Assembly: GCA_022414725.1 (NCBI GenBank) | Contig: CM039463.1 | Location: forward strand, 54,010,185-54,074,184 | DNA from: Microglena sp. YARC | Taxonomy: Eukaryota > Chlorophyta > Chlorophyceae > Chlamydomonadales > Chlamydomonadaceae | Reading direction: 5' to 3' | Length of the DNA: 64,000 bases | Part shown: piece after piece, positions 21,291 through 31,690 of the stretch | Layout: each line of letters starts with the position of its first letter | Numbering within the stretch: the stretch's first letter is position 1 | Made by a program: the position numbers and the translations under genes | The notes under the pieces: generated by a model | Told to the model about the DNA's origin: nothing | What the model saw: only the letters and a program-made list of their open reading frames with translations | Database searches by the model: none

Positions 21291-22568
21291 CAAAAACCCG
21301 TTCAGGAGGACGGGACATACCGTTCACGTCCGGGCTGGGCCGAAACATGCAATATCTTGTACAAATCCCGTAAAATCAACCATACACCTGATTGGCCTCA
21401 TTTTTCTTGCATCAAATTCTTAAAAAAAAGGCCAATCTACATACATGCATTTCATTACATTACAGAAACGTTCAATACTGCTTAAAAATCAACAACCCTT
21501 CAAAAACTCCCTTTTTCGTCACTTTATAGTTAACAATGCTAAATCATCAATCGATTCATTGGAATTCAATTAATTTAATGCCTCCAGGCGCCCTTCAAAT
21601 TTAATCCTATTCGAATTGATAAAAAATAAAGCAATTACATGCATTCAAATCACGTAAATTAAATTAAATGGAAAGGAATAAATCGAATTAAAATAACACA
21701 ACATTAAATACAATTCAATTTAATTAATATAATACATTGAATTAAGGATTCGAATAATTTCGTTCGGGACGCGCCTCCAGTCGCCCTTAATGATTAAGTC
21801 CTTGTATGGTCCTTCGACAGGAAGTGTTATATCGGATGATGGCTCCGTCGAGCTGGCAGTTCCACGTGGTACGCCACGCCGATGTACCGATGTACACGTC
21901 AGACTTACGGCTGTATAGAGTGCTATCCCGAGGAGACTGACAGGCTTGACGCATCAGACATGGTAAGGGATCGGCATTTAATATTAGTCTGGAAAAACTC
22001 CTATGTTAACTAATATTAACTAATATTAGTATGTTAGATTTCAGATTTATTTTGCCCAAATCAACTTTTGAAAAATGGAATCAAATATGTCATTGAATAA
22101 CTAAGCTAGCAATGGAGCCGGATTTTGATGGGAGCCAATCTGGATGGTTACAAAAATGAAAACAGAGCATTTGTAACGCGGAACGCAGAACTAGCGTAAC
22201 ACGGAACTAGCCCGTGGCCTAATGCCCAGTCAAAATTGTGCCCAAATATTGTGGGCTTGACCAGCAGAGGTAGTGAAGTAACACTACGTCTGAATTTCTA
22301 GGAAAGCTACGAGCATCAGCTTTTAGGCAGCTCTGTGAGCCAGCCACTAGGCTATGTCCTAGGATTTTAGTGGTGACTGGTGAAAGAAATTTAATTATGC
22401 TAGCTTCGAGGTGCACTAGCTTGCTTTGGTTTGGGCTGAACAGCCAGCCAGGGGTGCTGCCTAGAAGCTGCACCCCATCTCAGAAGTAGTTGCCATTTCT
22501 GTGGACATCTGATGCTCGGAGTTGGCTACGTGAGAACTACGGTTTACTCGTCATCATTATCCATGTCA

Positions 22569-22658
22569 GTGTTTGTGTGTGTGTTTGTGTGTGTGTGTGT
22601 GTATGTGTATGTGTGGGTGGGTGGGTGTGGGCGGGTGGGTGGGTGGGTGGGGGGGGGG
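22569..22658 (+). repeat. GT then GGGT microsatellite
   Basis: A TGTGTGTT run passes into GGGTGGGTGG and ends in a nine-G run. It is open in several frames, but there is no sign of a gene. Confidence 0.9.
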
Positions 22659-22958
22659 CAGTCTCATGCCAGTGAGATCTCGAAGTAGTCCAACGTTACT
22701 AGGCAGTCATCCTTCACGTTGGATGAATGGTGAATTGGTGAGCCATGATCCCAACCATTTTTTTCTGTCTTCTCATAGCCCGAAAGTGCCTGGGTCCTTG
22801 CTGATGACCATGTCGATTTGTTCATGATAATTGAACGTGCTCCGGTTAAGGTGAGCTAGTAGCAACTCCGGCTTCCACAGTGAGCCGGAGTGTTGCTGCA
22901 TTCCATCGTCGTTCAGTTGCTTAAGCAACGTTCTACCGCGCTTGGCCGTGGCTTAAAA

Positions 22959-23086
22959 GATTACAAGAGGCTCATGTCCTAGCAGTGAAACAACACCGCC
23001 CTAAAGTCGGACTCGAGAAACCACACGCCGTCTTCCGGCAGCGGGGCTCGAACTCCGGTGGCCGAAACCTGAACCACCGGGTCTGG
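22959..23086 (+). repeat. Inverted repeat, left arm (128 bp)
   Basis: The reverse complement of this block matches 25288-25416 at roughly 90%. Shared landmarks are CACTGCTAGGACATGAG, GACTTTAGGGCGGTG and CCGGAAGACGGCG, all read in the orientation of the right arm. The block contains GAGTTCGAGCCCC, close to a tRNA B-box, but no tRNA fold is apparent. Confidence 0.9.
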
Positions 23087-23574
23087 ACCATACCGTCCTC
23101 CAGACTGGGCTTTCGGGGACATCGCTGTCGTGCACCAACATCAACGGAAGTACGAGAACGCGCGTTGCGAGAACGACCGATTCACTTGTATAGATGATGT
23201 GTTTTATCCTTTTATGCAAATTCCTTCCCTAGTCTGTGTCTCGGATGCCGTCCGCATCTCAGCCTCCCTCTCTGCCGCCCTTAGGGCGTGCTTCCGACTT
23301 GCATGGACTGGTGATGTTCGGCGTTCCGCCACGTTTGGCCGCATGAAGTAACCCGCACTGGCCTCATGCACATGCCTCTTACCATGTCCACGTTTGTAGA
23401 GGACCCCCTCCATGTGCAGGGGCTGCTGAGCTCTTTGCTTGATAGCATCCCCCAAAATTGGCGGTCACCTCCTCCTCCTCCCCCCTCCCCCCCCTCCTCC
23501 TCCTCCCTCCAACCTGACACATGCCCGGCCTGATATCCCGGCCGCTATCAGTGGGCAGTTGCCTTCTCCTCCAG

Positions 23575-23608
<34 letters not shown>
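23575..23608 (+). repeat. Poly(dC) run, 34 bp
   Basis: An uninterrupted C run inside a C/T-rich stretch (23466-23640). It makes poly-Pro frames on the plus strand and poly-Gly on the minus strand, which are not genes. Confidence 0.97.
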
Positions 23609-23724
23609 ATGTATCCCTCTTACACCTCCTCAGCCCACGGCTAGGATGGGTCCTTCCCCGCTCGCCCGCCACCCCTCCCCACTCCACAGGGTTCCCGGTC
23701 ACTCTAACCAAACTCAAGGTTAAG

Positions 23725-24594
23725 CATGGCACCGCCTTGCAGAGTGTAGCAACAAAGGGCCTCCAATCTGAGGCACGGGCTACGTACGTGAGCCTTGCCT
23801 TGGGTCCACCTTACTGCCCACGGTATCTCTCTGCCCGTACACGGGTGTTTGCTAGGGTGCTTCCTTCACTCTGGTCCCTTCCTTGGGAAAACAGCCAAAA
23901 GGACATTTTGTGGCGCCTTATGGCCGATGGCGTTCCAGGGGCCTCCTCCCGGGTACAGTTCCGCTGCCCGTGTTGCCCTGATGTGCCTTCTGACTGCGAC
24001 CCTCGCTTCCACTGCTTTTGGACGTGCCCCGTTGCTTTAGCGGTCCGTGAGGCTCTGCAGGTTCCCTTGGCCACCCTTTCTGCCTGCCCCATCCAGAGAG
24101 CTAGCCTCTGGGTGTGCAACCCCCGCCCCTCCTCAGCCATGGATACCTATGTGTGGGGAATTGTTTGCCTTGCGGCCCTGTCAGCTATGGATCATGGCCG
24201 CTGGCAATTGTGGAGGTTGGCCTCCTCTGTCCGAGGTGAGGCCACTTCCGGCCCTCGCCAGGCCACTCTGTATGAGTTGTGGGGCCTTCCAGCTCAGGTG
24301 CCAGCTGTTCGCCCCCTCTCGGAGCGGGCTGGAGCACTTGCTGTGGCTGATTTCTGGGCTCGCATTGCTGATTTTGTCGCTACAGAAGAGCCCCCTCCTG
24401 AGTGGGAGGACACGGTGGGAGATGATCACCCCTTCATCAGCCATGGTGGGTCCCGTGTTAACATGGGAGTTCCCAACCCTCCACATATGTCAGTGGCGAA
24501 TCCTTCGATGGCCCAGGACCATTCCCATGACCATTTGCTTCTCTCCCAGAATGAGCTTCTTCCCCTGATCCTCCCTGACAGCCTGGATGACTAG
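23725..24594 (+). pseudogene. LINE ORF2 C-terminal fragment
   Basis: The frame 23521-24594 becomes protein-like only after about 23725. It contains DILWRLMADGVPGASSRVQFRCPCC....DPRFHCFWTCPVALAVREAL, the CxC...H...C zinc-binding module of L1-type LINEs. No RT core precedes it, so this is a 5'-truncated copy. The region 24600-25280 downstream is T-rich and untranslated, possibly its 3' UTR. It lies between the two arms of the 128-bp inverted repeat. Confidence 0.65.
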
Positions 24595-25287
24595 CTTGGA
24601 TTTGTTCTTGTCCCTTTGTAGCAACCGTCTTGTTCGTGGCGGTGTAGGTGATGGGGGTAGCTTCTGTTTTCACTTCTCGAGTCTCCGACTCTCCGTTTGA
24701 CTCTTGACCTGTTTGATTGCTCTCCTGTGCCCTCTCTCCGTCCTTTAGCTCGATGGTTTCTTGACAGATAGGCTATGGACTCTCTTAGCTTTTCCCCGCT
24801 GGTCTTGGTCTTTCGCTTTTCCACACGCTTTTTGTCGTGTTAGTAGTTCTGCTTAGGTTGTTGAGTGTCCTTTCTTAGCTGTGCTTTTCCTTGTGGCGTT
24901 TTGGCTGACGGCTTGGTCTTGTGTTTGCCTTTAGATAGGAAGTGTTAAGGCCGCCTTTTTAGAGCTCTATGCCTCTCTCCTTGTTTGTTTGGTGAATTTC
25001 CAGTGCCTTTTGTCCTTTTACGTCTTCTTGTAGAATCTCGCTTTTTAGGCCTCGGCAACTCTCAGCCCTTCTACAATGTATTTTTGCTTTGGTAGTTCGC
25101 TTTCCTTGTTGACAAGCCTTTTAATTTGCTCTTTCGTACGTTTTTTTTGGAGGTTACCTCCTGGACCAGGTTCTGAGGGGTATGTTGCCCAAACCCTCAC
25201 TGTTATAAAACTGTCCAGCTGCCCTAGCTCTGTTCAGTCTCGGCATTGATTTCTGCTGAGTATGTAACTAGTCCTCATTCATTCATT

Positions 25288-25416
25288 CCAGACCCGGTAG
25301 TTCAGGTTTCCGCCACCGGAGTTCAAGCCCCGCTTGCCGGAAGACGGCGGGTGGTTTATCGAGTCCGACTTTAGGGCGGTGTTGTTTCACTGCTAGGACA
25401 TGAGCCCATTGTAATC
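25288..25416 (+). repeat. Inverted repeat, right arm (129 bp)
   Basis: It is the partner of 22959-23086 in opposite orientation. Together they bound 2.46 kb containing the LINE fragment. They may be terminal inverted repeats of a DNA transposon or two oppositely placed copies of a short interspersed repeat; no transposase is present between them. Confidence 0.9.
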
Positions 25417-25433
25417 TTTACACAAGGGAAACT

Positions 25434-25650
25434 GCAAGCTTGCAAACATCTATTTCTTGATCTCCTGCACGCGCAGCAGCAGAAATTTCGAGATACGCTG
25501 CAAGAGACAGTGGGGCTTATGATCTGTCGCTCTCAAATGCCGACATCTCATGCGACCTCGCGTTTGAACACAAATTATGAGTCATGTGCGTTTGAATAGG
25601 AGCCAGTAACCGGAGTTGGAGCTAATTTGAGTGGGTGCTACCTTACTACT
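25434..25650 (+). repeat. Dispersed direct repeat, copy 1 of 2
   Basis: About 215 bp are shared with 35294-35508 in the same orientation. Common words include CTATTTCTTGATCTC, GCGCAGCAGCAG, GACAGTGGGGCT and CTCGCGTTTGAAC. No coding capacity is recognised. Confidence 0.88.
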
Positions 25651-25708
25651 ACAGCTTCAGTAGCAGCTTCAGTGGCTTTGGGCCGATAATGGGTCGGTCG
25701 ATGGTCGG

Positions 25709-25787
25709 TTGCGTCTCAGGACGCATACTATGCGATTGGTTGCGTCCCAGGACGCAGGCTGTTGAATTGGTTGCGTCCCAGGACGCA
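25709..25787. repeat. Palindrome cluster upstream of the LHCSR-like gene
   Basis: Three copies of TTGCGTCYCAGGACGCA occur at 25709, 25740 and 25770, spaced 30-31 bp apart. Each can form a hairpin or be bound by a dimeric protein. They lie about 155-230 bp before the TATA-like box of the light-harvesting gene. The same motif recurs 1.2 kb after that gene. Confidence 0.85.
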
Positions 25788-25940
25788 GAGCAGGGGGTCC
25801 TGAAAACCCCTGGCAGGCAGCCGAGCCACGATACCAGGCACTAAATGCACTGCCAGCCTTTGGGTGTGGGTGCATGTGTGGCTGTCGAAGCTGCCTAGGT
25901 CAGTCTGGTTTCTATACTATAACCCTGGGTCTTTGAAACG

Positions 25941-25947
25941 ATATATA
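25941..25947 (+). promoter_or_regulatory. TATA-like box of the LHCSR-like gene
   Basis: ATATATA lies 65-71 bp before the chosen ATG, leaving space for a start site near 25970 and a leader of about 40 nt. No other TATA-like word is as well placed. Confidence 0.5.
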
Positions 25948-26011
25948 GACAGGAAACGCTGCAACTGTATACACATGGTCAATTTTCTCTTCAACTCTCA
26001 CCCACATCAAG

Positions 26012-28355
26012 ATGTCCATGAAGCTCGTAAACAACTCTGTCGCCCGCCGTGGCGTGTCATGCAAGGCCTCTTCCGGCAAGGGCGTCGAGCCCAGGACCTG
26101 TAAGTTTGTCCTTGTCGGTTTTACCGCACCATGATGCCATCGTCCTAATAGCTTTGGCCTGATTCAATGCGCGCACTCCCAATGACTCGGATCGAACTCC
26201 CTCTGTCCCAGCGTCATCGACTCCCCAAAAAGCTTACTTACTTCGCTGACTTGCCCGATCTCCCGATATAATTGTGTGGTGGTTACCACGCGGTCATTGT
26301 AGCGTCCCCGACCGAACTAGATGGAGGATCTGCACCCCGGTCTATCCGATCCCCGGTGGCCTTGCTGCCCACCTCCCATTCATCCTCGAAACCCACGCGA
26401 ACATATCTTTCTGCTAAAGTTTCTTGTAAATGCTTTACCACAGAAGCTAATCAGAAGCTAATCTGATCTTTCTTCTCATCTGTCCTCGCAGACCTCAAGA
26501 CTCTGCCCGGCATCTCCCAACCCTTCCCTGATGTGTTCGACCCTGCTGGATTGGTCGACGGTGCCACCGTCTCTGAAATCCGCAGGTATGTACATGCACA
26601 AAAAGATATTGAAGCAGTTTCGATAGTTCCCCCCCTCGCCCTCGTTTTTGTATCACCCCCTATCTTTGACCATTTATGACAACCCTGCGGAAGATCTGAG
26701 TACAAGACCTAGACAATCCTCTGTGTGACGACAGCCGAGCCGAGACAGCTTGCAATGAATCTGCAATGTTTCTGACTGATCAGAACATTTATATTGTACT
26801 TTGTATCATATTTGCAAAACTGTATATATATACACATATATATGTATATGTATATATATGTATATGTATATATGTATATATATGTATATGTATGTATATG
26901 TATATATATATATATACATATGTATATATATACGCAAGTACATACATATATATATGTAAATACGAGTATATGTAAGTATGTTTATATGTATTAAACTCTC
27001 CTCTCTTTCCTCCTTCTCTGTTAGTCTTGTCACACAACCTTTCAAACTTAGTAGTGGTGTGGAATGTGGAATGATCCATAAATGAAACTGAATTGTGAAA
27101 ATGTGAACTGTCACTAAAAGAGTCATATCAGTGCTGAGTAGTGCTCACTGCTGTAAGTCGTCTTACTGTGTACAAGACTGAAGTGGTTAGCAAGGAAGGG
27201 TGATTCATTTGTATGCCTGATTATTCCTGTCATTATACCTACCTGTCATTATACCTACCTGTCATTATACCTACCTGTCATTGTACCTACCTGTCATTAT
27301 ACCTACCTGTCATTATACCTACCTGTCATTATACCTACCTGTCATTATACCTACAGGTGGCGTGAGTCTGAGCTTGTCCACTGCCGTGTGGCCATGCTTG
27401 CTTCTGTGGGTTACCTTGTTGGAGAGCAGGTGGAGAACATTGAGGCCTTCACCCTGTTTGAGGGCAAGATCACTGGTGAGGCAGCAAACTTTATCACTTT
27501 ATGCATGGATGTATGTACGTGTGTAACAGTCCAGTTAAAGTTTTGGTAAACAATGCGCGTAAAAATATTTGGGAAGTGAAGGAAGGATGCACAAAATCAT
27601 TAGGAATTGTTTTCAAACCTGAGCTTTGTTGCACACAGTAGGTGTTGGCCACAAAAGTGGATTGATGTTTATCACAGTAGTCTTAAGTTGGTAACTGCAA
27701 ACATTGAGGGATGGACAATTGTGCACTGTAAACTGTGTATAGCTATGTGCTGCTATGAACAACATTATTGTGCGGGATGTAGGCACATAGTTAAAACAAC
27801 TTTTCTATGGTTATGTATCAGGAAAGCTAGGAAATAGTGAGGGGAAGCCAAAATTGTGTAAGTGCAAATAACTTCAGAATCTCGTACACTGTAATGTATG
27901 TATATTCCCAAGGTAATTTGATCAGGTCGGTACTTTGATCGATCCTGTCACCAACCAGTTCCAGCACATTGAACAAGTCTTTTGGCAGCTTTTACTTCAC
28001 CCCTCCTCCCCCCCCCCCCCCCCCCGAACCTGCAGGTCCTGCTATTAACCAGTTCCAGCAGATTCAGCAGGGCTTTTGGGAGCCCTTGCTCATTGCCATC
28101 GGTTTGGCTGAGACCTATCGTGTGGCTGTAGGATGGGCAACCCCTGGAGGAGAGGCTGCTTTGAAGGAGTCTTACGACATGGGCAACTTGGGCTTTGACC
28201 CCTTGGGCCTGTGCCCTACTAACCCCACTGAGCTGAAGGATTTGCAGACTAAGGAGCTGAACAACGGTCGCCTGGCCATGATTGCTATTGCTGGCTTTAC
28301 TGTCCAAGAGCTGATTGACCAGAAGGGTATCATTGAGCACATCAACGCTGTTTAG
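26012..28355 (+). CDS. LHCSR/LHCX-type chlorophyll a/b-binding protein, 4 exons
   Basis: Exons are 26012-26099, 26492-26585, 27357-27475 and 28036-28355, each intron GT-AG; the joined frame gives 206 aa. These proteins bind chlorophyll and carotenoid in the thylakoid membrane and dissipate excess light energy. A short basic, Ser-rich N-terminus (residues 1-25) looks like a plastid transit peptide. FDPAGL is at 45-50. Helix 1 has E66, H69 and R71 (ExxHxR; Cys70 replaces the usual Gly). Helix 2 is [17 protein letters not shown] (114-130). GFDPLGL is at 153-159, and helix 3 has E174, N177 and R179 (ELNNGR). The C-terminus stops soon after helix 3, without the long tail of Chlamydomonas LHCSR3. 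An LHCX-like or other LHC branch cannot be excluded. Confidence 0.92.
26820..26985. repeat. TATATG microsatellite in intron 2
   Basis: TATATATG and TATACATA words run for about 165 bp inside intron 2 of the LHCSR-like gene. Tyr/Ile-rich frames on both strands come from this repeat and are not genes. Confidence 0.93.
27227..27354 (+). repeat. 16-bp tandem repeat ending at a splice acceptor
   Basis: Eight copies of CTGTCATTATACCTAC fill the end of intron 2. The last copy is followed directly by AG and exon 3, so the repeat unit itself supplies the pyrimidine-rich acceptor context. One copy has a single A-to-G change (27283). Confidence 0.95.
27933..27992 (+). pseudogene. Vestigial duplicate of exon 4 start in intron 3
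   Basis: The segment reads [16 protein letters not shown] in one frame, closely matching the real exon 4 start [16 protein letters not shown] 100 bp further on. The nearest upstream AG (TCAG before 27926) would enter in the wrong phase, and the copy breaks off before a C-rich run. It is best read as a partial exon duplication, now intronic. Confidence 0.65.
28008..28025 (+). repeat. Poly(dC) run before the exon 4 acceptor
   Basis: Eighteen C end 10 bp before exon 4 and act as an extreme pyrimidine tract for the intron 3 acceptor (CTGCAG at 28030-28035). Confidence 0.9.
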
Positions 28356-28435
28356 ATTGTTTCATTGAGCCCCACCTAGTCTGGGACACTGTACCTTATA
28401 TGTATCATTTCAAGCTTATTCTGAGGTGGGAAGTA

Positions 28436-28680
28436 GCCAAACTGCAGGGCAATTGTATTATTTTTGTTACTCGATGACTGTCACCGGACGAATTACTGGT
28501 CTAGATTAGATTTTCTCTTGAATAAGTGTTAGGGAATAATTTGATCTGAGTTCAGTGAGTCAGCAGGGCAAATGTATTATTTTTACTTGATGACTGTATC
28601 TGGATTAATGACTTAATGGTCTCAGATTAAATGTTCTCTAGTTTATGTATGAGAATTATATAACTTCGGTTCAGATAATT
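28436..28680 (+). repeat. Diverged tandem duplication in the 3' flank
   Basis: Two units of about 120 bp share GCAGGGCAA.TGTATTATTTTT, CGATGACTGT and GGTCT.AGATTA. They lie 80-325 bp after the LHCSR-like stop and may be in its 3' UTR. From 28700 to 29600 I see no gene. Confidence 0.8.
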
Positions 28681-29604
28681 GTAAGAAGCTTTTGGTTGTC
28701 TATTCCGGCCCACTGTTACCAGGTTCCCATCTCAGAAAACATTTATTTTCGTACCATGACAATTAATTTGAGAATAGTGTGATTCTTCTACTTTATTTCT
28801 AGTCTGCAGAATAATATGCAGCAGACCTTTCCTACTAGGTATAGTGAGTAGGCCCTCTTAGTTCATTGGGAAGTTGAAAGACCCACGTCCTATCACTCCA
28901 TTAGTCTACGTTACCTCAAAGATGGAAATATGCCTACATTTTCATGGGAAGGTAGCAAGTGTGTCGTCGAAGACATGTACCGCACTCATCTCTTGGAATG
29001 TATGGCCACACACTCAACTTATTCGCCAGGCTTGCATCCATCATACAATCGTATGTACGTTTGAATCCCACACGAAGAGATATTCACAGCCTGCCGTAAC
29101 CCTGCACGGTATTAAAGTGATACCCAATCGAAATACATCTTCGGTTAGGACCACTGGTCATCATATGACAAGCCAACGAGGCTTCATGTTAACCCTGCGA
29201 TAGCAGATATAGGCTTGGGGCATCAACAACTTGTCGAATGATTTGCAAGCGCAGATACACTATCCTAGGACTACAGGCAGGACCAGCACCCTTTCCCTTA
29301 GCCCCCTTCATGTGAGTATGTACAAGGTGTCGTACAGTGCGTTTGGTGCATCTTATTGCCGCCAAGTCGGGGGGAGACGGGAAACTGTAGGGACTTGGAG
29401 ACCAATGTTACTAAGTTACACAAGACTATGCATGGCAGCAGCCCACAGTTGGCTGAAAAATAATGTAACAAACAGGAGTTAGCATTCTGTACGAAAAGTT
29501 GATTCAAGCCGATCAATTTATTCTGAGTAAAGGAAGTATATCGGTATCGGGGTACTTCAAACGGACCCCAGGGGTTGCGACCTGTGACGCACCCTAATTC
29601 GGTA

Positions 29605-29812
29605 GGTTGCGTCCTGGGACGCAACCGTCTCTGCAGGCTGCGTCACAATATCAACAGAACCCACAGCCTAAGGCAATGGAGTGGTGGTGGGCCAATCAAC
29701 TGATGGGTGAGACGCAACCAACATCCCGAACCTGCGTCCGGGACGCAACCAACATCCTGAACCTGCGTCCGGGACGCAACGGACCCTCCCCACGTTGCGT
29801 CCTGGGACGCAA
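29605..29812. repeat. Palindrome cluster downstream of the LHCSR-like gene
   Basis: Four palindromes of the same family as 25709-25787 occur at 29605, 29733, 29764 and 29793. The first has perfect 10-bp arms GGTTGCGTCC around TG. The two middle copies are TGCGTCCGGGACGCA, 31 bp apart. Additional half sites (GACGCAACC) lie between them. Confidence 0.85.
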
Positions 29813-29961
29813 GGACGCGCGTCCTGCACAACCCTGATCGGTATATGACACGAATTTTAGCTATTAATTGTTCCAGATTTTTTTAGAGCACCTCATTTGG
29901 GGGGGGGCGGGGGGGGGGGGGGGAGGGAAGTCAGCCCTCATTTGTTGTTTGCTTACTTTTT

Positions 29962-30205
29962 ACTCAGGTCTGTAAATGCAATTCTGAGGCCACCCATGGG
30001 TAGGCCTTGGTAAGGGCAGTCCATTCGCATCACTTCAGACCTCGTGCGATAAGTGTTTACCCTCCCACCCACACCCCAAACCCGAACCCACCACCACCAC
30101 CAACCCCCATATTCAGCCAATTCCAAATGCAATTCTGAGTAGGCCTTGGTAAGGGCAGTCCATTAGCACCACTTTGGACCTCGTGCAATTAGTATTTACC
30201 CCCCC
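29962..30205 (+). repeat. Tandem duplication followed by poly(dC) and CA repeat
   Basis: Two units about 150 bp apart share ATGCAATTCTGAG, TAGGCCTTGGTAAGGGCAGTCC and GACCTCGTGC. The second unit runs into a C run (30199-30221) and a CA repeat (30222-30240). Confidence 0.85.
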
Positions 30206-30236
<31 letters not shown>

Positions 30237-30275
30237 ACACACCCACACCCACCCACACATATACACACCCTGTTT

Positions 30276-30304
30276 ATGGTACGACTTCGACGAAGTCGTA
30301 CCAT
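30276..30304. repeat. Perfect 14-bp-arm palindrome
   Basis: The arms ATGGTACGACTTCG and CGAAGTCGTACCAT flank a single A. No mismatch is seen. It could extrude as a hairpin or bind a dimer; no adjacent gene is recognised. The rest of 30305-31530 shows only short unsupported frames and G/C runs. Confidence 0.95.
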
Positions 30305-31537
30305 GCGGCATGCGAAGTCGCGTGTACCTTCAGCTCCAAGCTACAGTCGGCCACTGGAAATTGTTCCCACGCCAGGCAGATGTAGTGCTGGCGTGTATTG
30401 CTCTTCTGATGCTCTCCTACTTGATCAGGGAGAATTGTCCTTTGATCTATCTTTCACATGTTATAAAAACTATGTAGCATCTACCGTGTCTCTGCCCCAC
30501 GTCTACACGAAGCAAGTACAACAAAACACCCCACCACCCATCCACCCACCATCACCACTACCACTTAAGTGCTTGGACAACCTGGGTGGGGGGGGTGGGG
30601 GGGTGGGGGTGCAGAACTGTTTTTTTACTATCACGCAATCCCTGCGCTACGATTCTGAGGACAGCATTGTGTGAGCCAAACTGTATACCCCCTGAATCCA
30701 TATATACGTTTTTTTAGAGGGGAAATTTCCATTGCAGGGGGGGGGGGGGGGGGGAGGGGGGGGGGGGACCCCTAAAGTTTTTTAGGCTCGACGTTTGCAG
30801 TTTTGTTCTGCTCCGGTAACAATTCAAATTCAAAAACGTTTGACCTGGGCCCCTGGGGAAGACGGCGATCAGCCAAGTTGTTGGCTGGAGCCATGCAACC
30901 AAGTACAAGGGAGGGGTTGGGCTAACAACCAGGACAAGCCTCTAAACTCCGAGGGTGTAGCACGAGAGGACTTTGAGTTGGCAGACAAAGAGCAGCCCAC
31001 GGTTGGCTGAACAATACTGTAACAATTCAAATACAAGCACTTAATACCTGGTACCTGGGGGACACGAAATTGAATTATAAATTACTAAATTAGGAGTCAG
31101 CCAAACTTACTTTAATTAAGTCAAGTCAGCAATTCAAGAAGCAGCTTGATTGCTCGACTAGTCGACTCAGAACCCAGAAACCAGAAGCTGTCTCGAATCG
31201 AGGTCTTTACGCAAATCAAACTCACTTTTGCTCCACAGGGCTGCTGCAGCGAGCTTGGTCCTCTTTGTTGGGTTATCCATCGCTCGAGGAGTGGAGAGCA
31301 GTGGCGATAGCAAGGGCGAAGGCAGGAGCAGAGGAGCTAAGGACCGAGAGCAGAATCGACACTCGAGTAAACAATGAGTCTGAGCGCCATACTTGGTCCA
31401 TACTGGCGCTCAGATCGAATGCGGAAGAAGATATATCGCTTCGCATTCATCTGCTCTGTCAGTTCGAAAATTGGGAACGTGGAAGAAGATTTAAGTCTTC
31501 GCATTCATTGGCTCTTTCATTTCGAAATCTTGGTGGA

Positions 31538-31690
31538 GAGTTGGGTGATACGCTGTTAGTAACCCGCTAATTCAGCCAATAGCCAGGGTGGGGAGTTGGG
31601 AGATACGCAATTAGTAACCCGCTAATTCAGGCGATAGCCAGGGTGGGGAGTTGGGTGCTACGCTATTAGTTACCCGCTAACTTAGCCGCA
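31538..31690 (+). repeat. 55-bp tandem repeat, three copies
   Basis: The unit begins GAGTTGGG.GATACGC.TTAGTAACCCGC and ends ATAGCCAGGGTGGG. The third copy is partial and diverged. Neighbouring 31265-32320 has ORFs of about 100 aa with no recognised domain; I do not call them genes. Confidence 0.88.

Noticed and set aside
23379..23732. Gly-rich minus-strand and Pro-rich plus-strand ORFs
   Set aside because: Both are translations of the same C/T-rich tract with a 34-bp C run; only the part after 23725 looks like protein.
25288..25340. tRNA gene in the inverted repeat
   Set aside because: A B-box-like word is present, but the A-box-like word is too close and no cloverleaf can be drawn.
26789..27126. 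Tyr/Ile-rich ORFs near the LHCSR-like gene
   Set aside because: They are translations of the TATATG microsatellite inside intron 2.
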